DNA of 64,000 bases, taken from assembly GCA_037178855.1 (NCBI GenBank), contig JASJZC010000006.1, forward strand, positions 2,046,001 through 2,110,000. Direction: 5' to 3'. Origin of the DNA: Oscheius sp. JU75 (lineage: Eukaryota; Nematoda; Chromadorea; Rhabditida; Rhabditidae). A program made the translations under genes and the position numbers. Under the pieces are notes generated by a model. That model saw only the letters and a list, made by a program, of their open reading frames with translations. It did no database searches and had not been told where the DNA came from. The stretch's first letter is position 1, and every line of letters begins with the position of its first letter. Positions 12,701-24,676 of this stretch are shown piece by piece.

Positions 12701-15700
12701 AGACGGCTGCGATTCTCAACACTATGCTCACATCAGTCCCCAAAGAGTATCTTACCCCGAAGAGACAGTTCCTGCAAGCGGAGGCCACAGTTACGCAGGT
12801 ATTTTAGACGGTATTTCTTCGTAACTGCATTTTAGATGGCAAAATCCAAGTATTTTGGAGACGAGGAGTGGCCGGAAGGACTGAAGAGGATGCTGAACAA
12901 GGAATCAGTCGTACCGAAACCGGCCAAGGAAGCGGAGTTGGCCTGGAGCAGCGTTGGAGCTGTTTTGACGTGAGTTTTGGTCGAGTATTTGCGAGAAAAC
13001 ATAGAAATAATAAGCAAATTACTGGGGAGCCACACCCTCGTCAGGTCGCACACGCAAACATTTTATCTAAGCCACAACTGTCACAGTTCATACACGTCCA
13101 TAAATTTCAGCTATCTGGAGCGCTGCCTGATCGACGTCGACATGGTCACAATGCGAAATTTTGTCATTTTGGATACGTCCCTCGTCTCTCAGAAGAAGAC
13201 TGAAGACTGGAAGAAGCGAAACCTCATTGTGGACGGAGTGACCATCTACAACCTGAATCTCATCCCTAGTGCCGATATGCAAGCGTCGACGATGTCTCTC
13301 TACAGCACAATCAACTTCTGCATGACCCCTTTTGGTCAGTTTTTCTTGTGTATTCCGTATTGTGGGAATAGAGTATGTTTTAAGCGACAACCGACTCGAC
13401 GTTTCACATTTTTTTAAAAACACGATTTCAGGCCGTCGCTTGCTCCGCCAATGGATCTGTAGCCCATCTTGTGACGCCGTGACAATCGAAAAACGTCAAC
13501 TGGCAGTCGAATTTCTTCACGCGGCCGGTCCAAGCACCCAGGATATGAAGCAGATGACCTCGATTCTCAAGGATCTCCCGGATGTGGAGCGTCTCCTGCA
13601 GAAGATCCACGTAGAGGGACTGAAATATCGGGCCGAGACCCATCCTGACAGTCGGGCACAGATGTTCGAAGGGGCAATCTATACGGGAAGACGGGTGCGA
13701 AATCTGGCTCAGGCTGTGGACGCCTTCTCCCAGTGCGTGAAACTGTTTAAGATGGAGACCAGGCTAGAGGAACTGGATCAGAGCAAACAGTTGTGGGTTT
13801 ATTTTCTGAATTTTCGAGCATTGGAAGATACCAAAAATCGCAGAAACTCTGCATGTGAGTCTCTGAAATATATCTTTTCAGTCATAATATTTTCCCTGCC
13901 CCTCTCGAAATCTTATCCTTACTGTCTCTCAAAGAGTCGACCTCACTCCTCCCAAACCGTTCTAGACAGCATGACAGACGGTAACCGTCTGCGTAACTCT
14001 TTAGCAGCTCCCTGTATCCTTGTCCCTTTCCGTTCCTATCACTCTGTCCAAAAAAAAAATCCATGTTTAATTCGTCTTTTCAGCCCCGGCTCCTATGAAT
14101 TCGTCGCCCAGCTCCTCTCGAAAGATTTTGGTGCTAAAATGGAAGCGGAACTCACAACTTATAAGGTCATTTTTCTCAAAGTGTTTCTCAAAACAAGGCT
14201 TTTTCAGAACAGTGTCAATATTCAAGCTGCCCTCGAGTCTGGCCGACTCGAGCCCAATGCCGGGGTCGATGTCGATTACGATGATGCAGTAGCTGCTGTC
14301 CAGAAGGCTGTCGAAACCCTGGAAAACTACAGGAAGGAGCAGGAGGCTGCCGTTGGCTGTTCAGTAGGCTCCTATCCATAGTTTTGTATAAAAAAATACC
14401 CTAGATTTTGTACTGGGGAAGCGGCAAAAATCGCTACCAGATGGAGATTCCGGATAACAAAAAGCTCCCTAAGAGTTTCGACCTAAAATCGAGGAAGAAA
14501 AACTACGGACGCTATCACACCCCGGAACTGGTCGAGCTGATAGATGAACTCGGAGCCGCGGAGGCTCACAAGGAAAAACAATCGGCAGAGTCGGCGAGAA
14601 AGGTCTTCGAGGAGTTTGATAGCAAGTGAGTTACGATAATTTTTTGTGGATAGCCTTGTTGAGCAGAAACGGGACAAGCGACTAAGATTTTTTAGGTAGT
14701 TCCGAGTGCTTTTTAGTTGTTGAAAATGAGACGGAATGATTTCTGTGTAGTCGATAATTACAGGCTAGACTTATTTTTGGCCAGATTTTCTTGCTAAAAC
14801 GGCACTTGAGGATATATAAGACGGTGAATCCCTAGAAACTACAACTCCTTGGCCATGCCGAATCCAAGTTTATTATATGAGCCAAATTTGAAGCTGAAAC
14901 TTGAAAAAACCTCACTTTCAGACGTTCTCTTTGGACCCAATGTGTCGAGCGCCTAGCCCAGCTGGACGTCATCATCTCTTTTGTCAAATATGCCCAGACC
15001 TCAACGACTGAAGTTTGTCGTCCCGTTTTTGACTTCCATGCCAAGAAACCTTTTCTCAGCATCGAAAATGGTTCCCATCCAAGCCTGAGCGCCCAGATTG
15101 GCTCCTCCAGCGCCTATATCGGTATTTTGACAGATTTTGGACCAAAATATGATGATAATTAAGCAAATGACACGATTTTGGGCCTCGAGAAGCCGAATAC
15201 AATGCTCCTGACCGGACCGAATATGGGAGGAAAGTCGACGCTGATGAGACAGGTAGCCGTGCTGACCGTCATGGCTCATATGGTAGGCCTTTTTCCGCAT
15301 CTTTGTTACAAAAAAATCGACTTTTAGGGTTGTCTTGTCCCAGCCAAATCGATGCGACTCAGCCCAGTGGACAGAATTTTCACGAGGATCGGAGCCAATG
15401 ATCGGATCATGTGCGGGCAGTCGACCTTCTTCGTGGAGATGAACGAGATGAAGATTATCATGAGGGACGCGACAGAGCATTCCCTCGTCTTGGTGGATGA
15501 GTTGGGCAGGGGAACGAGGTTGGTTTTGGTTTTATTTTACACCTCTTGAGTCGGTAGAGGCGGTTAACCTCTGACTGATTTTGAGCTGCAACAATACATC
15601 CCCATATATGCCAGATGTCAAAAGGCAAAGATTATTTCAAGTATGTCTTATATGTAATATTCTGGGTCAGTATGCGAGAGGATTGAGAGATACAACGAAT

Positions 15701-16565
15701 TCGCTACCAGTAAACTGAAATTGTTTTCAAGAGGTTGATTGCTCTCTTTGACTTCTCTCTTTGAAAGTTTGGAACCCAATGTACGACGTACGATTCATCC
15801 ATTTAGACAGTCAACCTTGGTCTAAAATCAGCAAACCATCAAGGATACACCCAAAGTCTTTTTTATTCCTGGAACAGACTAACACTACACTAGTACTACC
15901 TGAGAAGATGATCTTTTCGATGCCTTCGAGTGATTTAGCTAGCTGTAGCATTTTCATAGACAGTAGAACGACAATGCTGAGCAGGGAAGGAATGCCAATG
16001 AACAGAATTGTCGAAGTATTGGCTCTGAGAAAGGGAAAAATAGTAAGATAGGTACTTTTTTCAGCACCTTTGACGGGACAGCCATCGCCACAGCCGTCCT
16101 CTCCGATCTCGCTAATCGTCTTCAATGTCGGAGCTTCTTCTCCACCCACTATCACAGTCTCTGCGAGGCGGCCACCTCAAATCCCAATATTTTCCAGGCC
16201 CACATGGTCAGTTTTTTTGTCTCTTTAGTCTAAAACTTACGAAATTTCAGGCCTGTATGGTGGAGAATGAGAACGAGAAGGACCCGACACAGGAATGCGT
16301 CACCTTCCTCTACAAGCTGGCCGACGGCCCATGTCCCAAGAGCTACGGCTTCTATGCTGCCAAATTGGCAGGAATTTGTGAAGAGGTGGGCTTTTCAAAT
16401 TCTCAAACCAAAAAACGTGTTAAGACGGTCCGTTACGCCTACACGGCCAGTGGCCGAATCGCTAGCGGAAGAGCCCTGGACGAGGAGACGAAAAGTCGAC
16501 TAAAGCTGGCAGCAGAGACGGGAGTCTCAGTAGAGGAGCTGAGAAGAATGGTCGAGGCTATCTAG
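9780..16565 (+). CDS. msh-6: DNA mismatch repair protein MSH6
   Basis: Seventeen exons: 9780-9903, 11339-11577, 11618-11725, 11764-12000, 12043-12321, 12508-12798, 12836-12969, 13111-13334, 13432-13792, 14084-14165, 14208-14363, 14405-14625, 14922-15121, 15164-15282, 15328-15518, 16065-16206 and 16251-16565. They total about 1140 aa, or 1127 if the in-frame 39-nt segment after GICEE is an intron. The N-terminus has a PCNA-binding PIP box (QASLLSFF) and a basic, acidic-flanked disordered region. The mismatch-recognition domain holds [13 protein letters not shown], the Phe-x-Glu wedge that contacts the mismatch. The ATPase domain has Walker [11 protein letters not shown], Walker [12 protein letters not shown] and FSTHYHSL. 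With MSH2 it forms MutS-alpha, which repairs base mismatches and small loops in the nucleus. The first intron (1435 nt) contains mrpl-49 on the other strand. Confidence 0.96.
9970..10845 (-). CDS. mrpl-49: Mitochondrial ribosomal protein mL49, nested in msh-6 intron 1
   Basis: Four exons: 10845-10698, 10516-10382, 10315-10161 and 10116-9970, giving 194 aa. The N-terminus ([20 protein letters not shown]) has the Arg/Ser/Ala composition of a mitochondrial targeting signal. The family core follows: [20 protein letters not shown], then [13 protein letters not shown] and FLEKKLG, then the C-terminal [21 protein letters not shown]. These match MRPL49/IMG2, a large-subunit mitoribosome protein. The whole gene lies antisense inside the first intron of msh-6, ending 66 nt after the msh-6 donor. 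Its promoter must sit in the remaining 490 nt of that intron. Confidence 0.92.
15519..16064 (+). other. Long msh-6 intron 15, content unexplained
   Basis: This 546-nt intron splits the Walker B region (AACGAG / CACCTTTGAC). Open frames exist on both strands (15761-16051 and 16155-15811), but neither resembles a family I know. Confidence 0.4.
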
Positions 16566-16569
16566 AGAC

Positions 16570-18790
16570 CCGTTGTATAGAGTTATATACGTGTCTACCT
16601 CCTCCGGTTAGCTATAATTTGCAGGTTTTGGAAGTGAATGAATTTTTGTTATTATTGCTTCAATTTGGCGCCCTGATTTGAAAGGGTGAAGAAAAGAGAC
16701 GGTTCTGGACCAACCTAGGGTTCAAAAGACGTTTTAAAGATGATCCCGGCCGTTTCGTGAAGAGTAAGAGAGAGTCAACCATCTCGGGGATCGAATCCGG
16801 CTCCTTTTGCTCTGTATCTCCCTGTCCCTCTGACTCCACTTCCCTCTCCCAAATAGGCAGATCACACATCACACACTTTATTTGCACTCACAATCATGTG
16901 CGCGCTTTCTCTCTCTCTGTCCCTTTCCCCCCGAGGAGAGAAATAGCCATGGTTACACGGTTCAAACGGGCTTTCGTGCCATTTTCTGATTGGATATCGT
17001 TTTATTTTTATCGCTTTGAAAAAATCGCTTTTTCCAATTTTCCCCAACTCTTATTTGTTATTTACAGCCATTGATTGCTTGAGTTTTTCATGTTTCGTCA
17101 CTTTTTGATACCATGAGACAACTTTATATTTCTACTGTGTTGATGGGTTTTTTTGACCAAAAATGACAACCTTAGAAATGATGCAAGGCCTGCACCCAAA
17201 AGAAAATCCCTGTTTCTCTGTCTTTGAACTATTTTACATAATAAATGTTTCACTACTTGGATAACGAACACTGAAGACATTCTCTTCCTGCTTTTGTTTT
17301 GCTGCAAAGTAGACCATTCTAGGATAAGAAGAACAGATTGTTACACATTTCCCGACTGGATATCTTTCTTTTTGTGGGGGTCTAGTAGCTTTTCAGTGGT
17401 TTACAAAACCTATATCCCATAACAAGTATGTTTTTTTTTACCGAACCATTTTGTAGCTACCATGTTTCACTTCTTGACTGTAAGGAAGCAACATTGATTT
17501 GCTGATGAACCTGCTCCGACAGTTGTATTTATATATTGGAAAAAGAAGAACACTGATTATTTATTTGAACCTATTCCCTGACTGACTTTTTGTACGGTGT
17601 TGTCATACTTGCAGTCTCTTTGAAAAGTATTGCCTCAAAATATTGTGTCCTTCCAATTCATTTCATCTCTATACCACCTTTGAAACATTTTTTTTGTTTG
17701 GTTTTTTCAAGTGCCCTCCTTTTATTGTCAAACTTTTCGATCCGACTTTAAATAGACCTTATGTCTCGAGGCCTCTTTTGACAGTATTATTGAGAGTCTT
17801 GGATTGACAACAATGGTCAGAAGTGAAAATGCTTCTCGTCAAAACATATTCAAATGGTTCCCGAAGGGAAAAGCTGGATCGGACAGGGCCCCTGGCCGAT
17901 ACCTGTGAAAGACCGGTTTTTTGTCCTGAAACTATTTTTCAACCAGATATGTTTCACTCGATGGGTATAAGAAAACCCAGCATTGTGAAATCAATATATT
18001 TTTCTCGTATAGAGCGTTTACTGCTATAGATCCCTCTCATTTTAGTACCAGGAATCTCACAAAATGGCACAACCCAAACCCGCATCACAGTTCATGAGTC
18101 AATCTGAAGCCACTCGTCACGGCCTCTTTATCTGTCTCTCCGTCTTATATCTTGACCTTCTGATACCATAGATAAAGAGACAGAGAGAGAGGAAGTCAGA
18201 TTATTGACTGGTCTCCTCGTATTATTTGTTCATGCGTGTTCACGCGGGTCTTTTTACTTCTCGGTCTCTCTGTCTCTCTCCAACCTAGTGGTTGGGTAGG
18301 GGGGAAACCAGTTTCTTGGCACCCTTTCGTCGTCGATGACTGTGGGGATAGATCAATTTTTTTCAATCCTTGGAAAACTCTTTTTCTTTTTGAAAAAGTT
18401 TGGTTTCGAACTTTCTCCATAAGTAATTACATCCATGATTCTCCAATATCGCTGCGCTTCAAATCAGTCATAAATTTCCTCTATTCTTCTCTATCTGGCA
18501 ACCGGTCTTTGTCCTGTACTCGTTCTTTCAATTCTCCAATACCTTGAAACACAATTCCTCCACTGCAGGGGGTTTGACTACTGGGTAGAATGCTTACATT
18601 TTTTTGTCCCATTTGTCAAGTAAAAGATGTTGAGTGGATAGTGGTATTAATGCTCCTTGAGTTCCCAGTTCTACTATATCGGAACCATGAAACATATGTT
18701 TTTTGTCGCTTCATTCAAGATTTTTTTCTCAAACTTTTCTTCTTTCGTTTTTTGCTGTTTCACCTCATTTTGGTATGGTGTACAAGCAAG
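16570..18790. other. Intergenic, 2.2 kb, no supported gene
   Basis: Between the msh-6 stop and the nuclear receptor. Several AT-rich and pyrimidine-rich stretches occur, but no reading frame continues across splice sites and no RNA gene is visible. Confidence 0.5.
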
Positions 18791-18800
18791 TTTCAGGATG
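18791..18800 (+). promoter_or_regulatory. Probable trans-splice acceptor before NHR start
   Basis: The sequence TTTCAG lies one base before the ATG at 18798, preceded by a T-rich stretch (18715-18770) and no matching upstream exon. This is the usual context of spliced-leader addition in nematodes. It is inferred from the motif only. Confidence 0.5.
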
Positions 18801-21800
18801 TCAACGCCAGAAGAATGCACAAACGAGTGTTCTACAGCCAACTTTCCCAAAATGTAAGTTTCAAGTATTTCTAGGGTTTTTGTTTCGCCCAAAATGCTTA
18901 TAGTCGGTCCATAATATGACAAACAGTAAAAGCAGCCGTAAAGAGAGCGGAGGAAAATACTAAAGATGAGAAATTTCTAGACAGGAGGACCGTCTCTGTC
19001 GGGTCTGCTTGGATAGAAGTGACGGTGCACATTTTGGGGTCGACTCTTGCCGGTAAGTTCCCCATTTTTCTGGGGAAACACAACATTTTCAGAGCCTGTG
19101 CGGCATTCTTCAGGCGATCAGTGGTTACGGGAAAGAAGTATGTCTGTCGACAGGGAGGGAATGACTGCGAGATCAACAAGTGTAAGTTGTTTTGAGGATT
19201 AGTGATTCCCAAACTCCTTATTACCATTATCATGCTTCATTTGGGCACTGCAACAAGTTCGGTTTTGCACTCTATTCACACTTAGCAAAAATAAAAAATG
19301 CCAGAAACGAGGCTCTTTTCAATCTGCCCCTTTTCACCAACTACTGAAACACAAAAAAACTCAACTCAACTCTTTCAGCGATCCGTTGTATGTGTCGAAA
19401 GTGTCGTCTCCGAAAATGCCTGGAGGCTGGAATGCTGCCAGAAAATGTCCAGAACAAACGTGACCTAATCGCACAGAAGGGATTGGATCAGATGTCACCA
19501 GTCAGCAAGGAGGGAGAGCTACTGGTAGGTTCTTTTAGTCTTCGACCCAGTTTTTCGGGTCCAAGAAGGCATATTTCAATTTTTCGATGTCCTGTAAAGT
19601 TGTAGAGCTTAAAATTATCTACAACTTTGCAGAACATCGAAATGTATGAAAATGTCGTCTTGTCTCCTAAATTGAATTTCTGACGGAGTAGAGGGTCTGT
19701 GATCAAGTGTATCGAGACAGTATGAGTGGGATACAATTGGCCATAAATACTTTTCAGAGGAGTCCTCAGTCGGCATTCTCTGTGGTAGGAGAATCCTCAC
19801 CAGTCTACATGCAACAGGAAGTGGTCAGACCGACAGAGCCTCCGCATCTACTGTACAAGATTCTGAATGGATACAAGTGAGTCGTTTTGCCAGAGCAAGT
19901 AGTCAAACGACAAGCCTTTTGAGTTTTGTCATCGATTCGTGAAACATTACAAATTCAAGCCGATTCTTTTGAAATCGGTCTCTTTGTCAGATATTAGCAC
20001 TTCTTAAAAAAACATTAAACGAAAAAGAAACTTTTGATCTGATTGTTCATTTTTCACCGATCACGCCCAAGCTGGCTATTCTAGAACAATGTCTCTATAA
20101 ACGATTTCACTGAAGCATTTTCATCTGATTACATGTAGTACAAATCGCGTCACAGTCAAAAATGTTACAGTCTTTGTATAAGAACGTTGTCTGGGCCGCA
20201 TTACGGGATATAGACAAAAAGCAAGTTAGATCTGTACTGATTCTAACACACATATTTGACTACTGATCACCTAAACACTGGAATTTATATGTTTTTTGGC
20301 CATTTTAAATCGTCGAAACTATCTGGCCTCTTCCAAATACAGATTCCAATACATTAGTTACTTTTTACTGTTTATCCTGTACAATTATGTTTCACTGTTT
20401 GTATCAATTGAACGACCTTTTGATGACGGCGTTCGAAAACGAATTCGTACTTCTATAACGATCCGAAGATTATTTTGAAGAGCATTGTCCACCCTTTAGT
20501 TCTCGTCGAAACATCGTGAAAAAAACACTCTTCCGATTCTTTTCAGACAGCTCTGTGCAGTTCGCAAAGCAACGGAGATTTCGATGGACACGAGCTCCTT
20601 GAAAACGATGTTCAGCAACAACGGACCAATGGCTGTGAGTTAACAAAAATTGTAAGAGAAATTGACAAGAGTTTAGGGTCTGTCACAGACGACGTGTACA
20701 AAGCTGTCCACATTCTACAGAGCACATCTGCCTGCCATTGGAGATTTTGCTTCCAGTACGTTCGAAGAGTTCAACGAGCTGGATCAGGAGGAAAAGGTGA
20801 GGATTTGACAGAGGGAGAGAGACGGAATGACGAACTTGTAAGGTTACACAACAAGTTTATGATGTTTTACTGCCCACAAATATTCTGTCGAACTAATAAA
20901 CTTGGAGAAGCATTTAGGGCTTAGGCTTGGTGGAATGATGAAAAGGACAGTGACAGTGGCTGAAACCAATATCCATCTAACACTTTCCAGCTATATTTCG
21001 TATCCAAAACCTGATTTCCTAGTCTCGCAACGTCCTGCCAAGTTGTTGCTTTTGATCCGGGCTGCACCTTTCCAGAACATGAAGGAGTCGAAATGTTAGG
21101 TGTTCGACCCAAAAAGTTGTAAAGAACTGTTGGGCTCTGGTCTTAACGACGTTTGACAGACATTAAATTGTTTTAAAAAGTGAATCCGTCAGGGATCAAG
21201 TCAAATTGTATCTCCAAGGCTATAATTAGTTTTGAAGCAAAGAAAAAGTCAAACTGAGAAATTTCAGTGGCTCCTCTTTCAATCCTTTGTGGTCATCATG
21301 TGGGGAATGGAGAGTTCTTATCGGACCTACAGGAGGATACCTCCTGAACAATTCACTTCAATGTAACTTTTCTATCTAGAAACGAAAAAGACTACAAATT
21401 CAGAACTGTCCTAACAGAGACTACCTATCTGGACCTAAACAATCTAACAGACTTCCTGTCAGAGACACCCGGGGACTCGAAACTGCCGAAGGATGACTTG
21501 ATCAAGTGAGTATTTGAAGGGACTTCGACATAACTTGTTATGTTCCGCCACTTCTTCCAGTTTATTAGAATTGCTCATGGCCGTTCAAGAAACAAACAAA
21601 GTCCTCTGCTTCCTCTTCTTGTATCACTTGAAACATCAATTCGTCTTTTCAGACTCTTGACCCAATGCATGGGTCGACCTAGACAGAAGATGGTCTGGAT
21701 GATGTACGAGCTCCAGATCACCGATGAGGAGTATGCGGCTCTATTGGGATTAATGCTCTGGAACCAGAGTTGGTTTTTTCTGTATAAAAGTTGCAATGTT

Positions 21801-23597
21801 TCATGTTCCAGACATCGAAAAGGGCTCGGACAAAATGGAGAACCTGTCCAAACAGATGCGAGCAAAGATCTTCGAGCAGTTACATCAGTTATACACGTAA
21901 GTTATTTATATGTTTCACGGAAATGGTGAAAGGTAACGATTTTGATGTAAAACAATATTACTCCGCAAAACTTTTCCCTAACAACCTAATAAAATGAAGC
22001 TTTAAACACAGCAGCATTTTTTATAGTCATCGTCTGCCATGTACTGTAAACAACAGCTTGCATCTTTCATGCGATATTTGAAACCAAAAACAAACGTCAA
22101 AGCAGATTATGTCACAGGGTAAATCCTGCACCTTTTCCAGAATGAACAACATTACCAACTACGCGCAGCGTCTGGGAGAACTCATGTGTCTCTACAGTGC
22201 CATTCTGGTGGGTCTTTTTGTTCTTGAAACGTTGAAAATTGAAATCAAAATTACTGCGGAAATACGTGGGTACGACGCCGTTCTTCCATTCTGTCCTCTT
22301 TGTAGCATATGATCTGGTCTACATCTTTGCAGAACATACCAATAGCGCTTTGGGCCTGAAAATGCTGTTAGAAGCCAATGACTACTTTTTAAAAATCGTA
22401 GTTTTTTGGAATGTTTCACTCTGCCGATATAAAACAATCTGAACTCTTACTCACAACCCCATAGGTTTCGAAACTTGCACAACTTTAGAAAGACGGTCAT
22501 TGTTTCTGCCCTATTTTATCACTCCAATCCCCACAAACTTTCAGCAATCGCTGACGCGCATGAGGGAGAACCTAGAGCTGATGAAAGTACTGGACGCCAT
22601 TAGTCACAGCTCCTTTCTCAATGACATCTTGCAGTTCAAGTTTTGAAGATTGTAATTGTCATTTTGCTAACAAAATGAATAAGTTCTATTCCAAAATACT
22701 CTCGAATGAAACCTCAAATATAGCAACTTTCATATTTCAAGCAAATTCTATAGTCGAGCTGAGTTTTCGATGCTATAGTCGTGAAATCTGTCGTTGAAAA
22801 CTGCCCACATCAGAGTTCACTATCAAAGTTAGTATGAACTTCAGTACAATGCGCATCAATAATTAAAAAAAGTCTACCCCATGAGTCCATAAAAACTTGG
22901 GATCTTACCAGCAGGTTCCGCCGTCTGGCGACGCCGCTACTGGTCAGCTATTTTCGTACTTTTTATGCCCTTTCTCGAGTTTGGGAAAGTGTGGGTGGTT
23001 GAAAGTAGTCTGAAAGTTCAAAAGCCCTCCAAGGGTAAAAAAGTTGATGGTAAGAGAAGAATGTTTAAGTATATCTGTCTTTACGTTTATTTCTCGCTTA
23101 TTATGTCTCTGTGTCTCTGTCTTTCTAAATCCCCCTTACTCTGTCTGTTTGTCTGTAAATTCTTAATGATGCAGCAAAAACAGAAAAAATGGATTTTGAG
23201 CCTCCAAAGTGACCTACTTGTACTTTGAGATTTCGAAAAATTTTGATACCTAATAGTCTCAAAACATCTCTCATATTCAGCAAGAGGTGAAGAAGATTGT
23301 GGAGGCCAAAGAGCTGTTCTATATTTTGGATTTCTACGGCAAGGACCCTTTTATCTATAATTTCGTCCGCGATACCGAGTACAAGATACAGATTTTCAAC
23401 AAGTAGACTTGATTTTGTTGAGATTCCCAAATAAATTTTCATATCTTTGGCCCCGAAATAGCCTCTTCTTTCAGCAATACGTGCAAATGATGAAGGAGTT
23501 CAAGGAGATCCTCTACATTATGGACTTCTACAAGGAAAACCCAATGCACTGGGTCTACGACTTTGTCAAGGCTACCAAGTGTTATGATCCGAAATGA
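18798..23597 (+). CDS. Nuclear hormone receptor with alternative last exons
   Basis: Twelve common exons: 18798-18853, 18981-19052, 19093-19181, 19379-19524, 19758-19876, 20547-20634, 20677-20796, 21268-21362, 21404-21505, 21653-21768, 21812-21896 and 22141-22207 (385 aa). One of three last exons follows (22545-22646, 23281-23406 or 23475-23597), giving about 418, 426 or 425 aa. The zinc-finger DNA-binding domain is complete: CRVCLDRSDGAHFGVDSC, then CRACAAFFRR as P-box, then the second finger with CMCRKCRLRKCLEAGM. This type is common among the expanded nematode NHRs. The helical remainder (WLLFQSFVVIMWGMESSYRT, YAQRLGELMCLYSAIL) is a ligand-binding domain. It is a nuclear transcription factor; ligand and targets are unknown. 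The common part ends in phase 0, which fits all three final exons. Confidence 0.88.
22545..22646 (+). other. NHR last exon, version A
   Basis: Follows TTTCAG and encodes 33 aa beginning QSLTRMRENLELMKVLDA and ending LQFKF. It supplies the last ligand-binding-domain helices. It is the nearest to the shared exons and so perhaps the default form. Confidence 0.75.
22917..23150 (+). repeat. Dispersed repeat, copy 1
   Basis: The stretch with GAGTTTGGGAAAGTGTGGG and GGTGGTTGAAAGTAGT followed by CT-rich DNA recurs at about 62210-62400. The copies share roughly 150 nt with small gaps. No terminal repeats or coding capacity were seen. It lies in the NHR intron between last exons A and B. Confidence 0.7.
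23281..23406 (+). other. NHR last exon, version B
   Basis: Follows ATTCAG and encodes 41 aa beginning QEVKKIVEAKELFYILDFYG, with its own stop. It lines up with version A without gaps over about 20 residues (Q, E-L, LD), and it has the same start codon CAA and phase 0. Confidence 0.65.
23475..23597 (+). other. NHR last exon, version C
   Basis: Follows TTTCAG and encodes 40 aa beginning QYVQMMKEFKEILYIMDFYK, with its own stop. It is closest to version B (shared Y-I-x-DFY). It starts with CAA in phase 0 like the other two. Confidence 0.65.
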
Positions 23598-23599
23598 GG

Positions 23600-24670
23600 T
23601 TTTTCTGTGATTCAGGGAAGAAATAAATGCTTATTTTTGATTTCGTGTACTCTATTCACAGCTGTTTTTGGAGAAACTTGACTTCATACAGTCCGAAAAT
23701 CTCACATGTATCGTCTCGACAACTGATTTCCGTCCGTTTCGGCAGTATACCAAGTACCCGTGCCGTCTCGGTTGACAAAATCGTATCCTTAATACCGTCT
23801 TGTCAACTGAATTAGTCCTCTCCCGTACTGTATCGGCAACATGGAATTCTTACTGGTACGAATAAGATCCGAATTTGCACATGCAGGAAACGAAGAGCAC
23901 TATAGAGCAACAGTGGATTCTTTTATGATAATTTTTAAAAGTTTCAGGCTTGAAACTTATTCTTTTATGGAACGCTTAAGCTTATGCAGTTTCCTTCTGC
24001 AAAAATTTATAGGTTTTTGGAACAGCCCACAGAACTACATCGATTACTTGTCCATCCCATACCTTTGAAGTTCTATTTCGTAGCGTTTCTGTTTGTAGAG
24101 CAAGTTCCATTTGTCTCGGTTTATATTCAAACTCACCGATTCGAAAGGAATGCGATCACTATCGAGTTGCTATTATGCTCATTATGGAATCATTAAAGTT
24201 TTTCAAGTGAACTTTTTGAGTGCTCTCCGATTTTTTCACTTATTGTTTCACGAAATGCTTATAGTCAGTCTCCCTGGCTAAAACCAATCCCATGTTGGTC
24301 TACCCCAGAGAAAATATTGAATTTTAAACTGTACTGTACTGCTCCAAAACTTGAGTGACAGACCACAAGAATGTAACCCCTACAAGCCTAAATATATGTT
24401 CTCCATTTGAGTTCTTTCCCGCTCTACTTAGGTCTCAATAAAAACTGAAGACAATATACACAAATACTCTCGATGTTGGTAATCTCTTTTACTTACCAGG
24501 AACCTAACTCAACTTTTCGATTTCCGACAAAAGTGTTTCACACCTCTTTGATCACCCGTTTTCCTGTCCAAAACTTATTTCATACAAGAAAAAAAGTAGA
24601 ATCTCTCTGTCCCTGGACAACTCAGTTCGTACATGTAATGCTTCGGGCCCAGTAAATGAAGTACAGTCTT
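23600..24670. other. Intergenic, no supported gene
   Basis: AT-rich DNA with no supported gene. The part from about 24238 to 24400 resembles 25985-26125 (GTTTCACGAAA, then GACAGACCA and CCCCTAC in the same order), so it may be a diverged duplicate. Confidence 0.45.
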
Positions 24671-24676
24671 ACATTA

